Positions 6,072-12,727 of a stretch of 14,787 bases of DNA are shown here, one piece after another. Position numbers and translations under genes: made by a program. The notes under the pieces are model-generated. The model was given only the letters and a program-made list of their open reading frames with translations. It was not told the origin of the DNA and did not search any database. The stretch spans positions 1 to 14,787 of the forward strand of contig CADBOW010000200.1 of assembly GCA_902796375.1 (NCBI GenBank), in the 5' to 3' direction. Positions within the stretch are counted from its first letter, which is position 1, and each line of letters starts with the position of its first letter. This DNA is from an uncultured Lachnospiraceae bacterium (GTDB lineage Bacteria > Bacillota > Clostridia > Lachnospirales > Lachnospiraceae).

Positions 6072-6584
6072 ATGATTCAACCGCTTGACATCAAAACACA
6101 GAAGTTCAAGAAAGGGTTATTTGGCTATAAGGCTGGGGATGTAGATGAGTTTATCAATACCGTTTACCGGGCTTATGAGGAAGCATTTAACGAGAACGCT
6201 AAGCTGAAAGAAGAGAACGATAAACTGAACAAGGTCATCGAAGAGAATCGTCTGAAGATCTATGAGCTTGAGAAGCAGGTTCAGGAAGTCAACGCTAAGG
6301 CAGCTCCGAAGAAGGAAGAACCGAAGAAGGCAGCTCCGAAGAAGGAAGAGCCTAAGAAGGGCGCTAAATTCGAGGATGTTCCCCTGAAGGATTCCGGTAT
6401 CAAGGACGGAAAGAAGAATGATTCGGCAGCTTCCAAGTTTATCAAGCAGGCTGAAGAGACAACAGTAATCGGCGGTGACGATGATGAAGTCTTTGTAGGT
6501 GAGATTGAAGATGCACGTAAGCCGGGTAAGGCAATGATCGGCGACGGTGAAGAGGGCGAAGGCGACGACTTTGAGTTCCTGTAA
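6072..6584 (+). CDS. Small DivIVA-domain protein
   Basis: DivIVA-family proteins are membrane-associated coiled-coil scaffolds that collect at division sites and curved membrane. The 170-residue product opens with the family's N-terminal domain: MIQPLDIKTQKFKKGLFGYK then AGDVDEFI, the usual F....GY...EVD.F pattern. A coiled coil of about 50 residues follows (FNENAKLKEENDKLNKVIEE and on). Next is a low-complexity Lys/Glu/Pro linker with two AAPKKEEPKK copies (about 77-96). The C-terminal tail is acidic and ends GEEGEGDDFEFL. It is shorter than B. subtilis DivIVA's full coiled coil and differs from SepF and GpsB in its acidic tail. A strong promoter and its own terminator make it a single-gene unit just ahead of the division and wall genes. 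Its exact role is not visible. Confidence 0.85.
   Translation: MIQPLDIKTQKFKKGLFGYKAGDVDEFINTVYRAYEEAFNENAKLKEENDKLNKVIEENRLKIYELEKQVQEVNAKAAPKKEEPKKAAPKKEEPKKGAKFEDVPLKDSGIKDGKKNDSAASKFIKQAEETTVIGGDDDEVFVGEIEDARKPGKAMIGDGEEGEGDDFEFL
6297..6356 (+). repeat. Two tandem 30-bp units in the DivIVA-domain linker
   Basis: Units 6297-6326 and 6327-6356 both encode KAAPKKEEPK and differ only at two silent third positions (GAA/GAG, CCG/CCT). The near-identity suggests a recent duplication or ongoing slippage. Confidence 0.9.
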
Positions 6585-6602
6585 AAAGCCTATATGGAAT
6601 GC

Positions 6603-6637
6603 AAAAAGAGTGCTGCAGCAGTGTGGCACTCTTTTTC
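6603..6637 (+). terminator. Rho-independent terminator after the DivIVA-domain gene
   Basis: AAAAAGAGTGC (6603-6613) pairs perfectly with GCACTCTTTTT (6626-6636) around a 12-base loop, and the right arm supplies the T-run. It ends only 16 bases before the ruvA ATG. The A/T symmetry means it could also work on the minus strand. Confidence 0.85.
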
Positions 6638-6652
6638 TGAGGGTGCGGATTT

Positions 6653-7246
6653 ATGATACATTATATTAAAGGACAGTTAATCGAAGCAGGAACGGAAAGT
6701 GTGATCCTGGATAACCACGGCATCGGATATGAGATATTTACCACCGGACGCGTCCTGCAAAGCCTGACCCGACAGGGAAAGGAAGAAATACAGCTTTACA
6801 CGCATATGCAGATCCGGGAAGATGAGTGGACACTCTTCGGATTTCCGGACCGTTCGGATATCCGGGTCTTCCGTCAGCTGATCTCCGTCAGCGGCGTGGG
6901 CCCGAAAGCAGCTCTTGCGATCCTGAATGTGCTGACCGTGGAAGAACTGTATTATGCCATTCAGTCCGGAGATTCCAAATCCATAGCGAAGGCCCAGGGT
7001 GTAGGCCCGAAGACGGCACAGCGTGTGGTGGTGGATCTGAAGGGAGTTCTTCAGCCCGGAAGTGAAACCATCGACGTAGATGGCTTCGCAGGTACGGAAG
7101 ATGTAAATGTGATCAGTGAAACGGCGGAAGCCCTGACGGCGCTTGGATATTCCAACATGGATGCGCTGAGAGCCATACGCAGGGTTGAGGGGGCAGAGTC
7201 CATGACCGTGGAACAGCTGCTGTCTCAGGCATTAAGAAAACTGTAG
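6653..7246 (+). CDS. ruvA: Holliday junction branch migration protein RuvA
   Basis: RuvA binds four-way DNA junctions as a tetramer and loads the RuvB motors for branch migration in recombination repair. The 197-residue product has the family length. It has an N-terminal OB fold (MIHYIKGQLIEAGTESVILD and on), then two helix-hairpin-helix motifs, ISVSGVGPKAALAIL (about residues 77-91) and AQGVGPKTAQRVVVDLKG (about 112-129). An acidic linker leads to the C-terminal three-helix RuvB-binding domain (ETAEALTALGYSNMDALRAI to the end). ATG 6653 has a modest AGGG (6640-6643) upstream. The terminator of the preceding gene almost touches this site and no clear promoter is visible. ruvB follows after 38 bases. 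Confidence 0.97.
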   Translation: MIHYIKGQLIEAGTESVILDNHGIGYEIFTTGRVLQSLTRQGKEEIQLYTHMQIREDEWTLFGFPDRSDIRVFRQLISVSGVGPKAALAILNVLTVEELYYAIQSGDSKSIAKAQGVGPKTAQRVVVDLKGVLQPGSETIDVDGFAGTEDVNVISETAEALTALGYSNMDALRAIRRVEGAESMTVEQLLSQALRKL

Positions 7247-7284
7247 ATTCTACATGGCCCGAAGCGGGCAGATGATGACGAAGT

Positions 7285-8316
7285 ATGGAACGAAGAATCA
7301 TTACAACAGATGTGATACCGGAGGAGGCTAAGACGGAGGCGGGACTTCGCCCCACCAGCTTCAATGAATATATCGGGCAGGATAAGGTGAAGAAGAATCT
7401 GAGCGTCTTTATCCGGGCCGCAAAGAAGAGGCATGAGTCTCTGGATCATGTATTGCTCTATGGTCCTCCGGGCCTGGGGAAGACCACTCTGGCAGGGATC
7501 ATTGCAGAGGAAATGGGTGTTCAGATGAAGGTTACAAGCGGTCCGGCCATCGAAAAGCCCGGAGAGATCGCTGCCATCCTGAATAACCTTTCCGAGGGCG
7601 ATGTTCTGTTCATCGATGAGATCCACCGCCTGAACAAGCAGGTGGAGGAGGTTCTGTATCCTGCCATGGAGGATTATGCCATTGATATTATGATCGGAAA
7701 GGGCGAAAGCGCCAGATCCATTCGTCTGGCCCTGCCGCATTTTACACTGGTGGGTGCGACCACCAGAGCCGGAATGCTTTCGGCGCCCCTGCGTGACCGG
7801 TTTGGCGTGGTGGATCGTCTGGAATTCTATTCCATTCCGGATCTGATGCGTATCATTTTACGATCTGCGAAGGTACTGGGAATATCCATGGATGAAGAGG
7901 GTGCTCTGGAGATAGCCAAGCGCTCCCGGGGTACGCCGCGTCTGGCAAACCGGCTTCTGAAACGGGTTCGTGATTTTGCAGAGGTTGAACATTACGGTGA
8001 AATCGATTATACTATTGCTAAGCGAGCGTTGGATCAGCTGGATGTGGACAGTGCCGGCCTGGATCAGACAGACCGGAGTATTCTGGGCACCATCATTCAG
8101 CAGTTTCATGGCGGACCGGTGGGACTTGAGGTCCTGGCTGCAGCCATCGGAGAGGATGCAGGCACCATAGAGGATGTTTATGAACCTTATCTGATCAAGA
8201 ACGGTTTCATCCATCGTACACCGCGGGGACGCGTTGCTTCCGAACAGGCTTATCGTCAGTTAGGCCTGGAAAGCATGCTCACAGAACAAGGAGGGGGACA
8301 TGGCACAGAAAACTGA
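7285..8316 (+). CDS. ruvB: Holliday junction branch migration helicase RuvB
   Basis: RuvB is the hexameric AAA+ ATPase that pumps DNA through the RuvA-bound junction. The 343-residue product has Walker A GPPGLGKTT (60-68, K66), Walker B LFIDE (D111, E112), sensor-1 region VGATTRAG, and the arginine finger LRDRFG (R172). The sensor-2 helix contains RGTPRLANRLLKRVRDFAE. It ends in the winged-helix DNA-binding domain with the conserved GFIHRTPRGR. The start MERRIITTDV fits the family well, but no good ribosome site precedes it. A small GCCCG-AAG-CGGGC hairpin (7257-7269) sits in the gap after ruvA, so coupling to ruvA translation is possible. The last 17 bases overlap zapA. Confidence 0.98.
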   Translation: MERRIITTDVIPEEAKTEAGLRPTSFNEYIGQDKVKKNLSVFIRAAKKRHESLDHVLLYGPPGLGKTTLAGIIAEEMGVQMKVTSGPAIEKPGEIAAILNNLSEGDVLFIDEIHRLNKQVEEVLYPAMEDYAIDIMIGKGESARSIRLALPHFTLVGATTRAGMLSAPLRDRFGVVDRLEFYSIPDLMRIILRSAKVLGISMDEEGALEIAKRSRGTPRLANRLLKRVRDFAEVEHYGEIDYTIAKRALDQLDVDSAGLDQTDRSILGTIIQQFHGGPVGLEVLAAAIGEDAGTIEDVYEPYLIKNGFIHRTPRGRVASEQAYRQLGLESMLTEQGGGHGTEN

Positions 8317-8710
8317 TATTCCTGTTGTGATCGGCGGAAAGGTATACACACTGAGCGGATATGAAGGAGAGGATTATCTTCAGAATATCGCCACCTACAT
8401 TAACGGAAAGATAGCCGAATGCAAAACCTCGGAACAGTATCGAAGAATGAATACCGAATACCAGGGCGTGCTGCTGGCATTGAATATCGCCGATGACTAT
8501 TTCAAGGCGAAGGACAAGGCGGAAGAGATCGCAAAGGATGATACGGAGAAGGAGCAGCAGCTCTATGATCTCAGACATGAAGTGATCGAAGCGCAGATCA
8601 AACACGAGGCTGCCCTGAAGCTTGTAGAAGAGTATAAGGAACAGATCAATGCGCTCCAGAGAAAGATCGTTCAGCTGGAGGCGGAAAAGGATAGAAATAA
8701 TGATAAATAG
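8300..8710 (+). CDS. zapA: Cell division protein ZapA
   Basis: ZapA is a small FtsZ-associated protein that cross-links FtsZ filaments at the division ring. The 136-residue product starts with the ZapA domain: a beta segment (DIPVVIGGKVYTLSGYEGED) followed by helices with YLQNIATYINGKI and VLLALNIADDYF, a typical arrangement. The rest, from about residue 65, is a charged coiled coil (EEIAKDDTEKEQQLYDLRHE and on), longer than in the roughly 85-residue B. subtilis ZapA. AAGGAGGGGG (8288-8297) lies inside the end of ruvB, and ATG 8300 overlaps the ruvB stop by 17 bases. The last 11 bases overlap the next gene. This places division control in the same transcript as DNA repair and wall synthesis. 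Confidence 0.9.
   Translation: MAQKTDIPVVIGGKVYTLSGYEGEDYLQNIATYINGKIAECKTSEQYRRMNTEYQGVLLALNIADDYFKAKDKAEEIAKDDTEKEQQLYDLRHEVIEAQIKHEAALKLVEEYKEQINALQRKIVQLEAEKDRNNDK
8685..8690 (+). promoter_or_regulatory. Ribosome-binding site that sets the U32 start
   Basis: AAAAGG inside the end of zapA lies 9 bases before ATG 8700. The upstream in-frame ATG at 8649 would add 17 Arg-rich residues that only mirror the zapA sequence, so 8700 (MINRKPEILAPCG) is chosen. Confidence 0.65.
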
Positions 8711-11051
8711 GAAACCGGAAATCTTAGCACCCTGCGGAAATCCCGTCGCTTTTCATGCGGCACTTTCTGCCGGTGCAGATGCCGTTTATCTGGCCCTGGA
8801 CCGGTTTGGGGCCCGTGCGTATGCGGGGAATTTCCGGCAGAATGAGCTTCTTCATGCCCTTGAAGAGGCTCATTTGCATGATATGAAGGTTTATCTGACG
8901 CTGAATACTTTGCTGAAGAATGAGGAAATGAAGGAACTTCCCGCCGCACTGGACCCGCTGTATCGTGAAGGCCTGGATGCGGTTCTGGTACAGGATATGG
9001 GCGTTGCAAAGCTTCTTCGGAAGGAATATCCGGAACTGCCGCTACACGCCAGCACGCAGATGAATCTCTGTTCTCCGGAAGGAGCTTCCTATGTGAAGCG
9101 CATGGGATTTACCCGGGTAGTCCCTGCCAGAGAGCTGACGCTTGCCGAGTTAAAGAGGATCCGGGAGCAGGCGGAGATCGAGGTGGAGGCCTTCGTTCAT
9201 GGTGCCATGTGTGTCTGCTACAGCGGACGATGCTATCTGTCCTCCTTTGCCGGTGGAAGAAGCGGAAACAGGGGACGTTGTGCTCAGCCCTGTCGTCAGA
9301 AATATAACGGAGCCTACCTGCTGTCCATGAAGGATCTCTGTACGCTGGAGGATGTTCCGGCTCTGATGGAAGCGGGGATCGATTCACTGAAGATCGAAGG
9401 CAGAATGAAAAATGAATACTATGTGGCAGCCTGTGTGGATGCATACCGGCAGATGACGGAAGACTGTATCCAGGGCGTCTTTACTCCGGAACGTGCGGCT
9501 GCGTATCGTCAGCGTCTGGCTGAGGTGTTCAATCGGGGCGGTTTCACCCGGGGATATCTCTATCAGACCGGAGGGCCGGATATGCTGGACGAGGATACGC
9601 CGGGAAGAGCCGGGACTACGGTAGGAAAGGTCCTTGGAGCAGGCCGGGGAGTTGTGGAGATCCGGGCTGACCGGAGGATCCATGCGGGGGATTCCCTGGA
9701 AATCCCCATGGGAGATGATGAACCGGTGAAGCTTACAGTACCGGAAGAGATCAGAGACGGAAGCAAAGGAACGCTGAATGCTCCCCGAAGCCGTCAGATC
9801 CGTTCGGGAGAAGCGGTGATCCGTGTCAGAAATGCCGCCATCAGTCATGAACTGGAGGAACATTACCTGAACGTGACTCCACGGATCCCGGTGCGGCTCT
9901 CACTGAAGGTCCGCACGGGTGCTCCCTTTAGGATTACTGCTGTTACGGGTCGCGCCACTTACAGCGTGGAAGGACCGGTAGTGGAGGCGGCGAAGGGCGC
10001 TGTGGCAGAAGATTCCATGATCCGAGACAAGATCGGAACCTTGTCCGGTACCGGATTTATCCCGGAAGCTCTGACCATCGACAACGATCACACCGGATTT
10101 CTGTCGGCCTCACTGATCAAGAATGCCAGAAGACAGGTTCTGGAGGGGCTGAGGCAGGAGATCCTGAGGCCATACCGTCGGGGAATCCACGCCCACCGCT
10201 CATATGATGAAAATGAAATGATATCGCATGAGACAACGCATCCGGATTCGATGACGGAATTTTATGGCACATCCCGGCAACAGTCTGCAGCCATGCATCA
10301 AAGCAAACCGGATGGCATATATTTTGTATCTACGGTCCGACAGGCAGAGCTTCTGCTTCAGAAAGAGAATGCCATGGTGATCCTGGATCTGGGCCTGTCC
10401 CGGGAAGAGCTTCCGAAGCCCGACGTCCTTGTTGACCTGAAAAGGAAGGCAGGTACCGGCTGCAGCCTTCTGATCGGCTTCCCTTACATCTATCGCACAC
10501 TGATCCCGGAGGAGGAGATGGAGTCGCTGGCAGCCCTGGCAGAGGAGTTGGACGGCGCATATTTCTCCGGTATTGACAGTCTGGCCTGGATGATAAACCG
10601 GAAGAGACGTGTCGGTAAGCTGGTGCTGGGAGCCTCTCTGTATGGCTATAATGATCTGGCTGTGGCACATTTCTGCGAAGCCGTAAGACCATATGCGGAT
10701 GAAATCCTTCTGGAGGCACCCTGTGAACTGAGCAGAAAAGAGATCCTGGGAATCCGTCTGCCGGAGGGGGTTCGCAGATTTACCACCGTATACGGCCGGC
10801 TGCCCCTGATGCTGACCATGCAGAGGACCTCGGATCATCCGGTGACACTGAAGGACAGAGGCGGAGAACACCTCGTACTTTATTCAAATCATAAAATGTG
10901 CTATAATGTTCTTTTAAGTGGCCGCCCGGTTCTGCAGGATGCTGCAGAGGGACTGACGGCCTGCCGATTTACGACAGAGGATAAGGAGACGATCGGACGG
11001 ATTCTTAAGGGAGAGTATAATAATGGAATCCGTCATCAGGGACTTATATGA
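8700..11051 (+). CDS. U32 family protein, RlhA/TrhP-like (collagenase-like annotation)
   Basis: The U32 family is often annotated as peptidase or collagenase. Better-studied members are RNA hydroxylation factors: RlhA for 23S rRNA C2501 and TrhP for tRNA U34. The 784-residue product opens with the U32 barrel start KPEILAPCGNPVAFHAALSA and ADAVYLALDRFGARAYAGNF. It contains the signature EAFVHGAMCVCYSGRCYLSS at residues 163-182. Cysteines C171, C178, C194 and C198, plus C173, fit the conserved Cys set of the family. The region after about residue 330 matches the extra C-terminal (DUF3656-type) part of the long RlhA-like branch. The protein is longer than E. coli RlhA (about 650). It overlaps zapA by 11 bases and the next gene by 4 (ATGA). 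RlhA-type is my preferred reading because of length; a tRNA target remains possible. Confidence 0.88.
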   Translation: MINRKPEILAPCGNPVAFHAALSAGADAVYLALDRFGARAYAGNFRQNELLHALEEAHLHDMKVYLTLNTLLKNEEMKELPAALDPLYREGLDAVLVQDMGVAKLLRKEYPELPLHASTQMNLCSPEGASYVKRMGFTRVVPARELTLAELKRIREQAEIEVEAFVHGAMCVCYSGRCYLSSFAGGRSGNRGRCAQPCRQKYNGAYLLSMKDLCTLEDVPALMEAGIDSLKIEGRMKNEYYVAACVDAYRQMTEDCIQGVFTPERAAAYRQRLAEVFNRGGFTRGYLYQTGGPDMLDEDTPGRAGTTVGKVLGAGRGVVEIRADRRIHAGDSLEIPMGDDEPVKLTVPEEIRDGSKGTLNAPRSRQIRSGEAVIRVRNAAISHELEEHYLNVTPRIPVRLSLKVRTGAPFRITAVTGRATYSVEGPVVEAAKGAVAEDSMIRDKIGTLSGTGFIPEALTIDNDHTGFLSASLIKNARRQVLEGLRQEILRPYRRGIHAHRSYDENEMISHETTHPDSMTEFYGTSRQQSAAMHQSKPDGIYFVSTVRQAELLLQKENAMVILDLGLSREELPKPDVLVDLKRKAGTGCSLLIGFPYIYRTLIPEEEMESLAALAEELDGAYFSGIDSLAWMINRKRRVGKLVLGASLYGYNDLAVAHFCEAVRPYADEILLEAPCELSRKEILGIRLPEGVRRFTTVYGRLPLMLTMQRTSDHPVTLKDRGGEHLVLYSNHKMCYNVLLSGRPVLQDAAEGLTACRFTTEDKETIGRILKGEYNNGIRHQGLI

Positions 11052-12727
11052 TCAATATAATCTGTGTTACATCTAAATATCTGGTATTGGTATTTATGGC
11101 ATTGTATACCATAAAATGCTTTACCTATTTCACGGCGAAGGATCAGAAGAAGCGTGACTGGAATCTGAATGTACAGGTATTCTATATCTTTGCGATTCAT
11201 TTTCTGTGTCATGTCATGCTGTATTTCCATACCGATGATAAAACGGTTCTGGGATATTACCCGATCCAGATCCTGATCGCGATCCTTTATATCACGATCT
11301 TTCATGCGGTTTATCCGAAAGCATCCAGGCTGTTGATCAACAATATCACCTTCCTTATGCTGATCGGTTATACCATGCTGACCCGTCTGGATCACACCCT
11401 GGCTGTAAGACAGTTTATCCTTGCAACGGTGTGTCTGTTCCTGGCCAGCTTCATTCCCTTTATCATGGGGAAATTGTCGAAAATGCGGAACTGGACCGTA
11501 CTTTATGGTATCGTGGGTATCCTGGTGCTGCTGACGGTCTTTGTTCCGGGGATCGGTGTCAGTATCTACGGTGCAAGGAACTGGATCTCCATCGGCGGCA
11601 TATCCCTGCAGCCCATGGAATTTGTAAAGATCATTTTCGTTCTTTTCGTAGCCAGCGGTCTGGTGAAGGCATCCACACTGAAGGATGTGACCATCAATGC
11701 GCTGATCGCCGCAGCCTTCATGGCGGTTCTGGCCGTGGAGAAGGACTTCGGAGCCATTGCCATATTCTATCTGGCATATATTTCCATGGTTTATCTGGCA
11801 ACCTCCAGGCCGATCTTCCTGATCGGAGGCCTGGTTCTGGTGGTGGGCGTGGTGGTCCTGGGCTATATCCTGTTTAAGGACAGTCTGTTCTACCACATTT
11901 CCGTCCGGGTGGAGGCCTGGAAGGATCCCTTCGCCTACCGGGACGGAGGCGGTTATCAGCTGAGCGAATCCCTGTTTGCCATCGGAACCGGAGGCTTCAC
12001 GGGATTGGGACTGGGCAAGGGTATGCCATATTACATCCCCGTAAGTGAGAGCGATTTCATATTCTCGGCGATCTGTGAGGAAATGGGACTGATCTTCGGA
12101 CTCTGCCTGATCCTGGTCTATGTCAGCGGGTTCATCGCAATGTCAAATATCGCTATGAAATGCAGAGCTCCATTTTATAAATATATGACCTTCGGCTTTG
12201 CGATCAGTTATATCATACAGGTATTTCTGAATATCGGAGGTGTCACGAAATTCATACCGTCCACCGGTGTGACACTGCCGCTGGTCAGCTATGGTATCAG
12301 TAGTGTGTTCAGTACACTCATCATGTTCTCCATGGTGCAGTTTGTATATATCCTAGTCGGTAAAGAAGGTGAAGCTATTGAAGAAGAGGAACGATCCCTC
12401 AGAGCAGCCGCGGAAGCAAACGGGCGGATCCGGCCGGGAATTGCGATCGCCGGTGCAGGGGGACCCGAAACGCAGGCAGCAGCCGGTGCAGGGGGATCCG
12501 AAACGCAGGCAGCAGCCGGTGCAGGGGGACCCAAGGCGTGGGAAGGCTCCGGTTCAGGGAGACCCGAAGCGCGGGAAGGCTCCGGCACAGGGAGACCCGA
12601 GACGTGGGAAGGCTCCGGCGCAGGGAGACCCGAGGCGCGGGAAGGCTCCGGCACAGGGAGACCCGAGGCGCGGGAAGGCTCCGGTTCAGGGAGACCCGAA
12701 ACGCGGGAAGGCTCCGGCCGAGAGTGA
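11048..12727 (+). CDS. SEDS-family peptidoglycan glycosyltransferase (FtsW/RodA/SpoVE type) with repeat tail
   Basis: SEDS proteins polymerise lipid II into glycan strands and work with a class B PBP. The 559-residue product has a multi-helix membrane core of about 438 residues, with extra N-terminal helices as in the RodA partners of actinobacterial PbpA. Family motifs are GARNWISIGGISLQPMEFVK (P-M-E in place of the common P-S-E), AWKDPFAYRDGGGYQ, AIGTGGFTGLGLG, ESDFIFSAICEEMGL, and STGVTLPLVSYGISS near the end. After the last helix comes a charged link, then eight copies of an 11-residue Gly/Glu/Arg/Ser-rich unit (GSGRPEAREGS type) to residue 559. This tail is encoded entirely within the PBP gene in a different frame. 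ATG 11048 shares ATGA with the U32 stop. The core would be complete without the tail. FtsW versus RodA cannot be decided. Confidence 0.93.
   Translation: MINIICVTSKYLVLVFMALYTIKCFTYFTAKDQKKRDWNLNVQVFYIFAIHFLCHVMLYFHTDDKTVLGYYPIQILIAILYITIFHAVYPKASRLLINNITFLMLIGYTMLTRLDHTLAVRQFILATVCLFLASFIPFIMGKLSKMRNWTVLYGIVGILVLLTVFVPGIGVSIYGARNWISIGGISLQPMEFVKIIFVLFVASGLVKASTLKDVTINALIAAAFMAVLAVEKDFGAIAIFYLAYISMVYLATSRPIFLIGGLVLVVGVVVLGYILFKDSLFYHISVRVEAWKDPFAYRDGGGYQLSESLFAIGTGGFTGLGLGKGMPYYIPVSESDFIFSAICEEMGLIFGLCLILVYVSGFIAMSNIAMKCRAPFYKYMTFGFAISYIIQVFLNIGGVTKFIPSTGVTLPLVSYGISSVFSTLIMFSMVQFVYILVGKEGEAIEEEERSLRAAAEANGRIRPGIAIAGAGGPETQAAAGAGGSETQAAAGAGGPKAWEGSGSGRPEAREGSGTGRPETWEGSGAGRPEAREGSGTGRPEAREGSGSGRPETREGSGRE

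Noticed and set aside
8649..8699. Upstream start for the U32 gene
   Set aside because: It would add Arg-rich residues read from the zapA coiled coil. The U32 domain begins with MINRKPEILAPCG at 8700.
11036..11896. 286-codon minus-strand open frame opposite the SEDS gene
   Set aside because: It is rich in His, Gln and Asp, as expected from the reverse complement of hydrophobic codons. The plus strand carries clear SEDS motifs.
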